Shown piece by piece: positions 49,794 through 63,123 of a stretch of DNA of 64,000 bases. Location: positions 114,870,542 through 114,934,541 of the forward strand of contig OV050032.1 of NCBI GenBank assembly GCA_920105625.2, read 5' to 3'. A program made the position numbers and the translations under genes. Under the pieces are notes generated by a model. The model did not search any database, was not told the origin of the DNA, and saw only the letters and a list, made by a program, of their open reading frames with translations. Origin of the DNA: Clusia tigrina. Its lineage: Eukaryota; Arthropoda; Insecta; Diptera; Clusiidae. Position 1 is the first letter of the stretch; every line of letters starts with the position of its first letter.

Positions 49794-52734
49794 CTCGAGC
49801 CTCTTGTCAATTTAAGCTATCGCTCAAAGCTATGCTACCCTAGAGTCCCAAATCAAACACTGATAAAACTTCAAACGCCCCTAACTTCTATACGGTACGT
49901 CCTACACCTATCAAAGTTTGCAACATACAAATGCTTGTATCTTTTTACTGGAGCGTCATAAAACCTTGAAATTTTGTGACAATAAAGTACTCGAGCCTCT
50001 TGTCAATTTAAGCCATCGCTCAAAGCTATGCTACCCTAGAGTCCCAAATCAAACACTGATAAACCTTCAAACGCTCCTAACTTCTTTACGGTACGTCCGA
50101 CACATATCAAAGTTTGTAACATACAAATGCTTGTAACTTTTTACTGGAGCGTCATAAAACAATGAAATTTTGTAACAATAAAGTACTCGAGCATCTTGTC
50201 AATTTAAGCTATCGCTCAAAGCTATGCTATCCTTGAGTCCCAAATCAAACACTGATAAAACTTCAAATGGCCCTAACTTTTATACGGTATGTCCTACACC
50301 TATCAAAGTTTGCAACATACAAATGCTTGTATCTTTTTACTGGAGCGTCATAAAACCTTGAAATTTTGTAACAATGAAGTACCCGAGCCTCTTGTCAATT
50401 TAAGCTATCGCTCAAAGCAATGCTACCCTAGAGTCCCAAATCAAACACTGATAAACCTTCAAACGCCCCTAACTTCTTTACGGCACGTCCGACACATATC
50501 AAAGTTTGTAACATACAAATGCTTGTAACTTTTTACTGGAGCGTCATAAAACAATGAAATTTTGTAACAATAAAGTACTCGAGCATCTTGTCAATTTAAG
50601 CTATCGCTCAAAGCTATGCTATCCTTGAGTCCCAAATCAAACACTGATAAAACTTCAAATGGCCCTAATTTCTATACGGTATGTCCTGCACCTATCAAAG
50701 TTTGCAACATACAAATGCTTGTATCTTTTTACTGGAGCGTCATAAAACCTTGAAATTTTGTTACAATGAAGCACCCGAGCCTCTTGTCAATTTAAGCTAT
50801 CGCTCAAAGCTATGCTACCCTTGAGTCCCAAATCAAACACTGATAAAACTTCAAATGGCCCTAACTTCTGTACGGTACGTCCTACACCTATCAAAGTTTG
50901 CAACATACAAATGCTTGTAACTTTTTACTGGAGCGTCATAAAACCTTGAAATTTTGTAACAATGAAGTACCCGAGCCTCTTGTCAATTTAAGTTATCGCT
51001 CAAAGCTATGCTACCCTAGAGTCCCAAATCAAACACTGATTAAACTTCAAACGCCCCGAACTTCTTTACGGTACGTCCTACACCTATCAAAGTTTGCAAC
51101 ATACAAATGCTTGTAACTTTTTACTGGAGCGTCATAAAACCTTGAAATTTTGTAACAATAAAGTACTCGAGCTTCTTGTCAATTTAATCTATTGCTCAAA
51201 ACTATGCTACCCTAGAGTCCCAAATCAAACACTGATAAAACTTCAAACGCCCCTAACTTCTTTACGGTACGTCCTACACCTATCAAAGTTTGCAACATAC
51301 AAATGCTTGTATCTTTTTACTGGAGCGTCATAAAACCTTGAAATTTTGTAACAATAAAGTATTCGAGCCTCTTGTCAATTTAGGCCATCGCTCAAAGCTA
51401 TGCTGACCTTGAGTCCCAAATCAAACACTGATAAAACTTCAAATGGCCCTAACTTCTATACGGTACGTCCTACACCTATCAAAGTTTGCAACATACAAAT
51501 GCTTGTATCTTTTTACTGGAGCGTCATAAAACCTTGAAATTTTGTAACAATGAAGTACCCGAGCCTCTTGTCAATTTAAGCTATCGCTCAAAGCTATGCT
51601 ACCCTTGAATCCCAAATCAAACACTGATAAAACTTCAAATGGCCCTAACTTCTATACGGTACGTCCTACACCTATCAAAGTTTGCAACATACAAATGCTT
51701 GTAACTTTTTATTGGAGCGTCATAAAACCTTGAAATTTTGTAACAATGAAGTACTCGAGCCTCTTGTCAATTTAAGATATCGCTCAAAGCTATGCTACCC
51801 TTGAGTCCCAAATCAAACACTGATAAAACTTCAAATGGCCCTAACTTCTATACGGTATGTCCTACACCTATCAAAGTTTGCAACATACAAATGCTTGTAT
51901 CTTTTTACTGGAGCGTCATAAACCCTTGAAATTTTGTAACAATAAAGTACTCGAGCATCTTATCAATTTAAGCCATCGCTCAAAGCTATGCTACCCTTGA
52001 GTCCCAAATCAAACACTGATAAAACTTCAAACGCCCCTAACTTCTTTACGGTACGTCCTACACCTATCAAAGTTTGCAACATACAAATGCTTGTAACTTT
52101 TTACTGGAGCGTCATAAAACCTTGAAATTTTGTAACAATAAAGTACTCGAGCTTCTTGTCAATTTAAGCTATCGCTCAAAACTATGATACCCTAGAGTCC
52201 CAAATCAAACACTGATAAAACTTCAAACGCCCCTAACTTCTTCACGGTACCTTCTACACCTATCACAGTTTGCAACATACAAATGCTTGTAACTTTTTAC
52301 TGGAGCGTCATACAACCTTGAAATTTTGTAACAAAGAAGTACCCGAGCCTCTTGTCAATTTAAGCTATCGCTCAAAGCTATGCTACCCTAGAGTCCCAAA
52401 TCAAACACTGATAAAACTTCAAACGCCCCTAACTTCTATACGGTACGTCCTACAGCTATCAAAGTTTGCAACATACAAATGCTTGTATCTTTTTTACTGG
52501 AGCGTCATAAAACCTTGAAATTTTGTAACAATAAAGTACCCGAGCTTCTTGTCAATTTAAGCTATCGCTCAAAGCTATGCTACCCTAGAGTCCCAAATCA
52601 AACACTGATAAAACTTCAAACGCCCCTAACTTCTTCACGGTACCTTCTACACCTATCAAAGTTTGCAACATACAAATGCTTGTAACTTTTTACTGGAGCG
52701 TCATACAACCTTGAAATTTTGTAACAATAAAGTA
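49794..52734 (+). repeat. B-family 15-mer unit, copy 2 (2941 bp)
   Basis: This unit repeats the previous one from about 49911 onward with very few visible changes, including the extra-T variant and the aacaaagaagtac monomer. It looks like one of the youngest duplications in the window. Similarity ends near 52858, where the sequence switches to ttggcaacattc. Confidence 0.85.
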
Positions 52735-53329
52735 CTCGAGCCTCTTGTCAATTTAAGCTATCGCTCAAAGCTATGCTACCCTAGAGTCCCAAATCAAACA
52801 CTGATAAAACTTCAAACGCCCCTAACTTCTATACGGTACGTCCTACACCTATCAAAGTTGGCAACATTCAAATGCTTGTAACTTTTTACTGGAGCGTCAT
52901 AAAACATTGAAATTTTGTAACAATAAAGTACCCGAGCCTCTTGTCAATTTAAGCTATCGCTCAAAGCTATGCTACCCTTGAGTCCCAAATCAAACACTGA
53001 TAAAACTTCAAACGCCCCTAACTTCTATACGGTATCTCCTACACCTATCAAAGTTTGCAACATACAAATGCTTGTATCTTTTTTACTGGAGCGTCATAAA
53101 ACCTTGAAATTTTGTAACAATAAAGTATTCGAGCCTCTTGTCATTTTAGGCCATCGCACAAAGCTATGCTAACCTTGAGTCCCAAATCAAACACTGATAA
53201 AACTTCAAATGGCCCTAACTTCTATACGGTACGTCCTACACCTATCAAAGTTTGCAACATACAAATGCTTGTAACTTTTTACTGGAGCGTCATAAAACAT
53301 TGAAATTTTGTAACAATGAAGTACTCGAG

Positions 53330-54950
53330 CCTCTTGTCAATTTAAGATATCGCTCAAAGCTATGCTACCCTTGAGTCCCAAATCAAACACTGATAAAACT
53401 TCAAATGGCCCTAACTTCTATACGGTATGTCCTACACCTATCAAAGTTTGCAACATACAAATGCTTGTATCTTTTTACTGGAGCGTCATAAAACCTTGAA
53501 ATTTTGTAACAATGAAGTACCCGAGCCTCTTGTCAATTTAAGCTATCGCTCAAAGCTATGCTACCCTAGAGTCCCAAATCAATCACTGATAAACCTTCAA
53601 ACGCCCCTAACTTCTTTACGGTACGTCCGACACATATCAAAGTTTGTAACATACAAATGCTTGTAACTTTTTACTGGAGCGTCATAAAACAATGAAATTT
53701 TGTAACAATAAAGTACTCGAGCATCTTGTCAATTTAAGCTATCGCTCAAAGCTATGCTATCCTTGAGTCCTAAATCAAACACTGATAAAACTTCAAATGG
53801 CCCTAACTTCTATACGGTATGTCCTACACCTATCAAAGTTTGCAACATACAAATGCTTGTATATTTTTACTGGAGCGTCATAAAACCTTGAAATTTTGTT
53901 ACAATGAAGCACCCGAGCCTCTTGTCAATTTAAGCTATCGCTCAAAGCTATGCTACCCTTGAGTCCCAAATCAAACACTGATAAAACTTCAAATGGCCCT
54001 AACTTCTGTACGGTACGTCCTACACCTATCGAAGTTTGCAACATACAAATGCTTGTAACTTTTTACTGGAGCGTCATAAAACCTTGAAATTTTGTAACAA
54101 TGAAGTACCCGAGCCTCTTGTCAATTTAAGTTATCGCTCAAAGCTATGCTACCCTAGAGTCCCAAATCAAACACTGATAAAACTTCAAACGCCCCTAACT
54201 TCTTTACGGTACGTCCTACACCTATCAAAGTTTGCAACATACAAATGCTTGTAACTTTTTACTGGAGCGTCATAAAACCTTGAAATTTTGTAACAATAAA
54301 GTACTCGAGCTTCTTGTCAATTTAAGCTATTGCTCAAAACTATGCTACCCTAGAGTCCCATATCAAACACTGATAAAACTTCAAACGCCCCTAACTTCTT
54401 TACGGTACGTCCTACACCTATCAAAGTTTGCAACATACAAATGCTTGTATCTTTTTACTGGAGCGTCATAAAACCTTGAAATTTTGTAACAATAAAGTAT
54501 TCGAGCCTCTTGTCAATTTAGGCCATCGCTCAAAGCTATGCTGACCTTGAGTCCCAAATCAAACACTGATAAAACTTCAAATGGCCCTAACTTTTATACG
54601 GTACGTCCTACACCTATCAAAGTTTGCAACATACAAATGCTTGTCTTTTTTTACTGGAGCGTTATAAAACCTTGAAATTTTGTAACAATGAAGTACCCGA
54701 GCCTCTTGTCAATTTAAGCTATCGCTCAAAGCTATGCTACCCTTGAGTCCCAAATCAAACACTGATAAAACTTCAAATGGCCCTTGCTTCTATACGGTAC
54801 GTCCTACACCTATCAAAGTTTGCAACATACAAATGCTTGTAACTTTTTATTGGAGCGTCATAAAACCTTGAAATTTTGTAACAATGAAGTACTCGAGCCT
54901 CTTGTCAATTTAAGATATCGCTCAAAGCTATGCTACCCTTGAGTCCCAAA
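53330..54950 (+). repeat. Third copy of the start of domain B
   Basis: The monomers from 53427 to about 54460 repeat 12652-13680 at an offset of 40775 bp and 41300-42110 at about 12351 bp. They show the same order: ataaacc/gtccgac, cataaaacaatg, gagtcctaaatc, gttacaatgaagcac, ttctgtacgg, then tattgctcaaaact. A catatc change (tcccatatc) near 54358 is private to this copy. Confidence 0.75.
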
Positions 54951-55479
54951 TTAAACACTGATAAAACTTCAAATGGCCCTAACTTCTATACGGTAAGTCC
55001 TACACCTATCAAAGTTTGCAACATACAAATGCTTGTATCTTTTTACTGGAGCGTCATAAACCCTTGAAATTTTGTAACAATAAAGTACTCGAGCATCTTA
55101 TCAATTGAAGCTATCGCTCAAAGCTATGCTATCCTTGAGTCCCAAATCAAACATTGATAAAACTTCAAATGTCCCTAACTTCTATACGGTATGTCCTACA
55201 CCTATCAAAGTTTGCAACATACAAATGCTTGTATCTTTTTACTGGAGCGTCATAAAACCTTGAAATTTTGTGACAATAAAGTACTCGAGCCTCTTGTCAA
55301 TTTAAGCCATCGCTCAAAGCTATGCTACCCTAGAGTCCCAAATCAAACACTGATAAACCTTCAAACGCTCCTAACTTCTTTACGGTACGTCCGACACATA
55401 TCAAAGTTTGTAACATACAAATGCTTGTAACTTTTTACTGGAGCGTCATAAAACAATGAAATTTTGTAACAATAAAGTA

Positions 55480-57047
55480 CTCGAGCATCTTGTCAATTTA
55501 AGCTATCGCTCAAAGCTATGCTATCCTTGAGTCCCAAATCAAACACTGATAAAACTTCAAATGGCCCTAACTTTTATACGGTATGTCCTACACCTATCAA
55601 AGTTTGCAACATACAAATGCTTGTATCTTTTTACTGGAGCGTCATAAAACCTTGAAATTTTGTAACAATGAAGTACCCGAGCCTCTTGTCAATTTAAGCT
55701 ATCGCTCAAAGCAATGCTACCCTAGAGTCCCAAATCAAACACTGATAAACCTTCAAACGCCCCTAACTTCTTTACGGTACGTCCGACACATATCAAAGTT
55801 TGTAACATACAAATGCTTGTAACTTTTTACTGGAGCGTCATAAAACAATGAAATTTTGTAACAATAAAGTACTCGAGCATCTTGTCAATTTAAGCTATCG
55901 CTCAAAGCTATGCTATCCTTGAGTCCCAAATCAAACACTGATAAAACTTCAAATGGCCCTAACTTCTATACGGTATGTCCTACACCTATCAAAGTTTGCA
56001 ACATACAAATGCTTGTATCTTTTTACTGGAGCGTCATAAAACCTTGAAATTTTGTTACAATGAAGCACCCGAGCCTCTTGTCAATTTAAGCTATCGCTCA
56101 AAGCTATGCTACCCTAGAGTCCCAAATCAAACACTGATAAAACTTCAAATGGCCCTAACTTCTGTACGGTACGTCCTACACCTATCAAAGTTTGCAACAT
56201 ACAAATGCTTGTAACTTTTTACTGGAGCGTCATAAAACCTTGAAATTTTGTAACAATGAAGTACCCGAGCCTCTTGTCAATTTAAGTTATCGCTCAAAGC
56301 TATGCTACCCTAGAGTCCCAAATCAAACACTGATTAAACTTCAAACGCCCCTAACTTCTTTACGGTACGTCCTACACCTATCAAAGTTTGCAACATACAA
56401 ATGCTTGTAACTTTTTACTGGAGCGTCATAAAACCTTGAAATTTTGTAACAATAAAGTACTCGAGCTTCTTGTCAATTTAATCTATTGCTCAAAACTATG
56501 CTTCCCTAGAGTCCCAAATCAAACACTGATAAAACTTCAAACGCCCCTAACTTCTTTACGGTACGTCCTACACCTATCAAAGTTTGCAACATACAAATGC
56601 TTGTATCTTTTTACTGGAGCGTCATAAAACCTTGAAATTTTGTAACAATAAAGTATTCGAGCCTCTTGTCAATTTAGGCCATCGCTCAAAGCTATGCTGA
56701 CCTTGATTCCCAAATCAAACACTGATAAAACTTCAAATGGCCCTAACTTCTATACGGTACGTCCTACACCTATCAAAGTTTGCAACATACAAATGCTTGT
56801 ATCTTTTTACTGGAGCGTCATAAAACCTTGAAATTTTGTAACAATGAAGTACCCGAGCCTCTTGTCAATTTAAGCTATCGCTCAAAGCAATGCTACCCTA
56901 GAGTCCCAAATCAAACACTGATAAACCTTCAAACGCCCCTAACTTCTTTACGGTACGTCCGGCACATATCAAAGTTTGTAACATACAAATGCTTGTAACT
57001 TTTTACCGGAGCGTCATAAAACCTTGAAGTTTTGTAACAATAAAGTA
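55480..57047 (+). repeat. B-family 8-mer unit, copy 1 (1568 bp)
   Basis: Eight monomers are repeated at exactly 1568 bp. The shared rare variants include gcttccctagag (near 56500 and 58070), cttgattccc (near 56703 and 58271) and gtccggcac (near 56958 and 58526). The phase points 55480, 57048 and 58616 are all ctcgag starts. Confidence 0.85.
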
Positions 57048-58615
57048 CTCGAGCCTCTTGTCAATTTAAGCCATCGCTCAAAGCTATGCTATCCTTGAGT
57101 CCCAAATCAAACACTGATAAAACTTCAAATGGCCCTAACTTTTATACGGTATGTCCTACACCTATCAAAGTTTGCAACATACAAATGCTTGTATCTTTTT
57201 ACTGGAGCGTCATAAAACCTTGAAATTTTGTAACAATGAAGTACCCGAGCCTCTTGTCAATTTAAGCTATCGCTCAAAGCAATGCTACCCTAGAGTCCCA
57301 AATCAAACACTGATAAACCTTCAAACGCCCCTAACTTCTTTACGGTACGTCCGACACATATCAAAGTTTGTAACATACAAATGCTTGTAACTTTTTACTG
57401 GAGCGTCATAAAACAATGAAATTTTGTAACAATAAAGTACTCGAGCATCTTGTCAATTTAAGCTATCGCTCAAAGCTATGCTATCCTTGAGTCCCAAATC
57501 AAACACTGATAAAACTTCAAATGGCCCTAACTTCTATACGGTATGTCCTACACCTATCAAAGTTTGCAACATACAAATGCTTGTAACTTTTTACTGGAGC
57601 GTCATAAAACCTTGAAATTTTGTTACAATGAAGCACCCGAGCCTCTTGTCAATTTAAGCTATCGCTCAAAGCTATGCTACCCTTGAGTCCCAAATCAAAC
57701 ACTGATAAAACTTCAAATGGCCCTAACTTCTGTACGGTACGTCCTACACCTATCAAAGTTTGCAACATACAAATGCTTGTAACTTTTTACTGGAGCGTCA
57801 TAAAACCTTGAAATTTTGTAACAATGAAGTACCCGAGCCTCTTGTCAATTTAAGTTATCGCTCAAAGCTATGCTACCCTAGAGTCCCAAATCAAACACTG
57901 ATTAAACTTCAAACGCCCCTAACTTCTTTACGGTACGTCCTACACCTATCAAAGTTTGCAACATACAAATGCTTGTAACTTTTTACTGGAGCGTCATAAA
58001 ACCTTGAAATTTTGTAACAATAAAGTACTCGAGCTTCTTGTCAATTTAATCTATTGCTCAAAACTATGCTTCCCTAGAGTCCCAAATCAAACACTGATAA
58101 AACTTCAAACGCCCCTAACTTCTTTACGGTACGTCCTACACCTTTCAAAGTTTGCAACATACAAATGCTTGTATCTTTTTACTGGAGCGTCATAAAACCT
58201 TGAAATTTTGTAACAATAAAGTATTCGAGCCTCTTGTCAATTTAGGCCATCGCTCAAAGCTATGCTGACCTTGATTCCCAAATCAAACACTGATAAAACT
58301 TCAAATGGCCCTAACTTCTATACGGTACGTCCTACACCTATCAAAGTTTGCAACATACAAATGCTTGTATCTTTTTACTGGAGCGTCATAAAACCTTGAA
58401 ATTTTGTAACAATGAAGTACCCGAGCCTCTTGTCAATTTAAGCTATCGCTCAAAGCAATGCTACCCTAGAGTCCCAAATCAAACACTGATAAACCTTCAA
58501 ACGCCCCTAACTTCTTTACGGTACGTCCGGCACATATCAAAGTTTGTAACATACAAATGCTTGTAACTTTTTACTGGAGCGTCATAAAACAATGAAATTT
58601 TGTAACAATAAAGTA
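57048..58615 (+). repeat. B-family 8-mer unit, copy 2 (1568 bp)
   Basis: This is the second copy of 55480-57047. It differs in the first monomer, which has aagccatcgc instead of aagctatcgc, follows tttaccggag and ccttgaagttttg, and has ctcgagcctc instead of ctcgagcatc, and in a few points such as cacctttcaaag near 58140. Confidence 0.85.
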
Positions 58616-59203
58616 CTCGAGCATCTTGTCAATTTAAGCTATCGCTCAAAGCTATGCTATCCTTGAGTCCCAAATCAAACACTGATAAAACTTCAAATGG
58701 CCCTAACTTATATACGGTATGTCCTACACCTATCAAAGTTTGCAACATACAAATGCTTGTATCTTTTTACTGGAGCGTCATAAAACCTTGAAATTTTGTT
58801 ACAATGAAGCACCCGAGCCTCTTGTCAATTTAAGCTATCGCTCAAAGCTATGCTACCCTTGAGTCCCAAATCAAACACTGATAAAACTTCAAATGGCCCT
58901 AACTTCTGTACGGTACGTCCTACACCTATCAAAGTTTGCAACATACAAATGCTTGTAACTTTTTACTGGAGCGTCATAAAACCTTGAAATTTTGTAGCAA
59001 TGAAGTACCCGAGCCTCTTGTCAATTTAAGTTATCGCTCAAAGCTATGCTACCCTAGAGTCCCAAATCAAACACTGATTAAACTTCAAACGCCCCCAACT
59101 TCTTTACGGTACGTCCTACACCTATCAAAGTTTGCAACATACAAATGCTTGTAACTTTTTACTGGAGCGTCATAAAACCTTGAAATTTTGTAACAATAAA
59201 GTA

Positions 59204-59595
59204 CTCGAGCTTCTTGTCAATTTAATCTATTGCTCAAAACTATGCTACCCTAGAGTCCCAAATCAAACACTGATAAAACTTCAAACGCCCCTAACTTCTT
59301 TACGGTACGTCCTACACCTATCAAAGTTTGCAACATACAAATGCTTGTAACTTTTTACTGGAGCGTCATAAAACCTTGAAATTTTGTAACAATAAAGTAC
59401 TCGAGCTTCTTGTCAATTTAATCTATTGCTCAAAACTATGCTACCCTAGAGTCCCAAATCAAACACTGATAAAACTTCAAACGCCCCTAACTTCTTTACG
59501 GTACGTCCTACACCTATCAAAGTTTGCAACATACAAATGCTTGTATCTTTTTACTGGAGCGTCATAAAACCTTGAAATTTTGTAACAATAAAGTA
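59204..59595 (+). repeat. Pair of nearly identical adjacent monomers
   Basis: Monomers 59204-59399 and 59400-59595 both carry ctcgagcttc, aatttaatctattgctc and aaactatgctaccc. They differ visibly only at gtaac versus gtatc. In the parallel units at about 56.5 and 58.0 kb this position is occupied by a single monomer. The pair is therefore a recent single-monomer duplication. Confidence 0.8.
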
Positions 59596-60771
59596 TTCGA
59601 GCCTCTTGTCAATTTAGGCCATCGCTCAAAGCTATGCTGACCTTGAGTCCCAAATCAAACACTGATAAAACTTCAAATGACCCTAACTTCTATACGGTAC
59701 GTCCTACACCTATCAAAGTTTGCAACATACAAATGCTTGTATCTTTTTACTGGAGCGTCATCAAACCTTGAAATTTTGTAACAATGAAGTACCCGAGCCT
59801 CTTGTCAATTTAAGCTATCGCTCAAAGCTATGCTACCCTTGAATCCCAAATCAAACACTGATAAAACTTCAAATGGCCCTAACTTCTATACGGTACGTCC
59901 TACACCTATCAAAGTTTGCAACATACAAATGCTTGTAACTTTTTATTGGAGCGTCATAAAACCTTGAAATTTTGTAACAATGAAGTACTCGAGCCTCTTG
60001 TCAATTTAAGATATCGCTCAAAGCTATGCTACCCTTGAGTCCCAAATCAAACACTGATAAAACTTCAAATGGCCCTAACTTCTATACGGTATGTCCTACA
60101 CCTATCAAAGTTTGCAACATACAAATGCTTGTATCTTTTTACTGGAGCGTCATAAACCCTTGAAATTTTGTAACAATAAAGTACTCGAGCATCTTATCAA
60201 TTTAAGCCATCGCTCAAAGCTATGCTATCCTTGAGTCCCAAATCAAACACTGATAAAACTTCAAATGGCCCTAACTTCTATACGGTATGTCCTACACCTA
60301 TCAAAGTTTGCAACATACAAATGCTTGTATCTTTTTACTGGAGCGTCATAAAACCTTGAAATTTTGTAACAATAAAGTACTCGAGCCTCTTGTCAATTTA
60401 AGCCATCGCTCAAAGCTATGCTACCCTTGAGTCCCAAATCAAACACTGATAAAACTTCAAACGCCCCTAACTTCTTTACGGTACGTCCTACACCTATTAA
60501 AGGTTGCAACATACAAATGCTTGTAACTTTTTACTGGAGCGTCATAAAACCTTGAAATTTTGTAACAATAAAGTACTCGAGCTTCTTGTCAATTTAAGCT
60601 ATCGCTCAAAACTATGATACCCTAGAGTCCCAAATCAAACACTGATAAAACTTCAAACGCCCCTAACTTCTTCACGGTACCTTCTACACCTATCAAAGTT
60701 TGCAACATACAAATGCTTGTAACTTTTTACTGGAGCGTCATAAAACCTTGAAATTTTGTAACAATAAAGTA
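59400..60771 (+). repeat. B-family 7-mer unit, copy 1 (1372 bp)
   Basis: Seven monomers repeat at exactly 1372 bp. Shared rare variants include gtcatcaaacc (59759 and 61131), aatgaccc (near 59678 and 61050), ataaaccc with ctcgagcatcttatc, and cttcacggtacc. Confidence 0.85.
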
Positions 60772-62143
60772 CTCGAGCTTCTTGTCAATTTAATCTATTG
60801 CTCAAAACTATGCTACCCTAGAGTCCCAAATCAAACACTGATAAAACTTCAAACGCCCCTAACTTCTTTACGGTACGTCCTACACCTATCAAAGTTTGCA
60901 ACATACAAATGCTTGTATCTTTTTACTGGAGCGTCATAAAACCTTGAAATTTTGTAACAATAAAGTATTCGAGCCTCTTGTCAATTTAGGCCATCGCTCA
61001 AAGCTATGCTGACCTTGAGTCCCAAATCAAACACTGATAAAACTTCAAATGACCCTAACTTCTATACGGTACGTCCTACACCTATCAAAGTTTGCAACAT
61101 ACAAATGCTTGTATCTTTTTACTGGAGCGTCATCAAACCTTGAAATTTTGTAACAATGAAGTACCCGAGCCTCTTGTCAATTTAAGCTATCGCTCAAAGC
61201 TATGCTACCCTTGAATCCCAAATCAAACACTGATTAAACTTCAAATGGCCCTAACTTCTATACGGTACGTCCTACACCTATCAAAGTTTGCAACATACAA
61301 ATGCTTGTAACTTTTTATTGGAGCGTCATAAAACCTTGAAATTTTGTAACAATGAAGTACTCGAGCCTCTTGTCAATTTAAGATATCGCTCAAAGCTATG
61401 CTACCCTTGAGTCCCAAATCAAACACTGATAAAACTTCAAATGGCCCTAACTTCTATACGGTATGTCCTACACCTATCAAAGTTTGCAACATACAAATGC
61501 TTGTATCTTTTTACTGGAGCGTCATAAACCCTTGAAATTTTGTAACAATAAAGTACTCGAGCATCTTATCAATTTAAGCCATCGCTCAAAGCTATGCTAT
61601 CCTTGAGTCCCAAATCAAACACTGATAAAACTTCAAATGGCCCTAACTTCTATACGGTATGTCCTACACCTATCAAAGTTTGCAACATACAAATGCTTGT
61701 ATCTTTTTACTGGAGCGTCATAAAACCTTGAAATTTTGTAACAATAAAGTACTCGAGCCTCTTGTTAATTTAAGCCATCGCTCAAAGCTATGCTACCCTT
61801 GAGTCCCAAATCAAACACTGATAAAACTTCAAACGCCCCTAACTTCTTTACGGTACGTCCTACACCTATCAAAGTTTGCAACATACAAATGCTTGTAACT
61901 TTTTACTGGAGCGTCATAAAACCTTGAAATTTTGTAACAATAAAGTACTCGAGCTTCTTGTCAATTTAAGCTATCGCTCAAAACTATGATACCCTAGAGT
62001 CCCAAATCAAACACTGATAAAACTTCAAACGCCCCTAACTTCTTCACGGTACCTTCTACACCTATCAAAGTTTGCAACATACAAATGCTTGTAACTTTTT
62101 ACTGGAGCGTCATACAACCTTGAAATTTTGTAACAATGAAGTA
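60772..62143 (+). repeat. B-family 7-mer unit, copy 2 (1372 bp)
   Basis: This copy repeats 59400-60771 with isolated changes, for example gattaaac near 61232, cttgttaat near 61762, and cctatcaaagtttgc where copy 1 has cctattaaaggttgc near 60493. The final monomer leads into an A-like ctactcatatc monomer of family E. Confidence 0.85.
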
Positions 62144-63123
62144 CCCGAGCCTCTTGTCAATTTAAGCTATCGCTCAAAGCTATGCTACCCTTGAGTCCCA
62201 AATCAAACACTGATAAAACTTCAAATGCCCCTAACTTCTTTACGGTACGTCCTACTCATATCAAAGTTTGCAACATACAAATGCTTGTAACTTTTTACTG
62301 GAGCGTCATAAAACCTTGAAATTTTGTAACAATAAAGTACCCGAGCCTCTTGTCAATTTAAGTTATCGCTCAAAGCTATGCTACCCTGGAGTCCCAAATC
62401 AAACACTGATAAAACTTCAAACGCCCCTAACTTCTATACGGTGCGTTCTACAGCTATCAAAGTTGGCAATATTCAAATGCTTGTAACTTTTTACTGGAGC
62501 GTCATAAAACTTTGGAATTTTGTAACAATAAAGTACTCGAGCATCTTGTCAATTTAGGCCATCGCACAAAGCTATGGTACCCTTGAGTCCCAAATCAAAC
62601 ACTGATAAAACTTCAAACGCCCCTAACTTCTATACGGTATGTCCCACACCTATCAAAGTTTGCAACATACAAATGCTTGTATATTTTTACTGGAGCGTCA
62701 TAAAACCTTGAAATTTTGTAACAATAAAGTATTCGAGCCTCTTGTCAATTTAGGCCATCGCTCAAAGCTATGCTAACCTTGAGTCCCAAATCAAACACTG
62801 ATAAAACTTCAAACGCCCCTAACTTCTTTACGGTACATCCGACACATATCAAAGTTTGTAACATACAAATGCTTGTAACTTTTTAGTGGAGCGTCATAAA
62901 ATCTTGAAATTTTGTAACAATAAAGTACTCGAGCCTCTTGTCAATTTAAGCCATCGCTCAAAGCTATGCTACCCTTGAGTCCCAAATCAAACACTGATAA
63001 AACTTCAAACGCCCCTAACTTCTATATGGTACGTCCTACACCTATCAAAGTTGGCAACATTCAATTGCTTGTAACTTTTTACTGGAGCGTCATAAAACCT
63101 TGAAATTTTGTAACAATAAAGTA
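62144..63123 (+). repeat. E-family 5-mer unit, copy 1 (980 bp)
   Basis: Five monomers repeat at 980 bp. Diagnostic variants are ccctggagtccc, ggtgcgttctacagc, aactttggaattttg, atcgcacaaagc, tatgtcccac, and ttttagtggagcg followed by cataaaatcttg. The types resemble family A (aatgcccc/ctactcatatc, aagtta with ttggcaacattc), so E may be an A derivative. Confidence 0.8.

Larger units (their letters stand above)
41201..62110 (+). repeat. Satellite domain B, second and largest block
   Basis: About 107 monomers carry the B markers, including ataaacc, gtccgacacatatc, cataaaacaatg, gttacaatgaagcac, ttctgtacgg and tattgctcaaaact or aatctattgctc. The block contains successive nested higher-order units of 16, 15, 15, 8, 8, 7 and 7 monomers. 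No gene is present. Confidence 0.8.
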
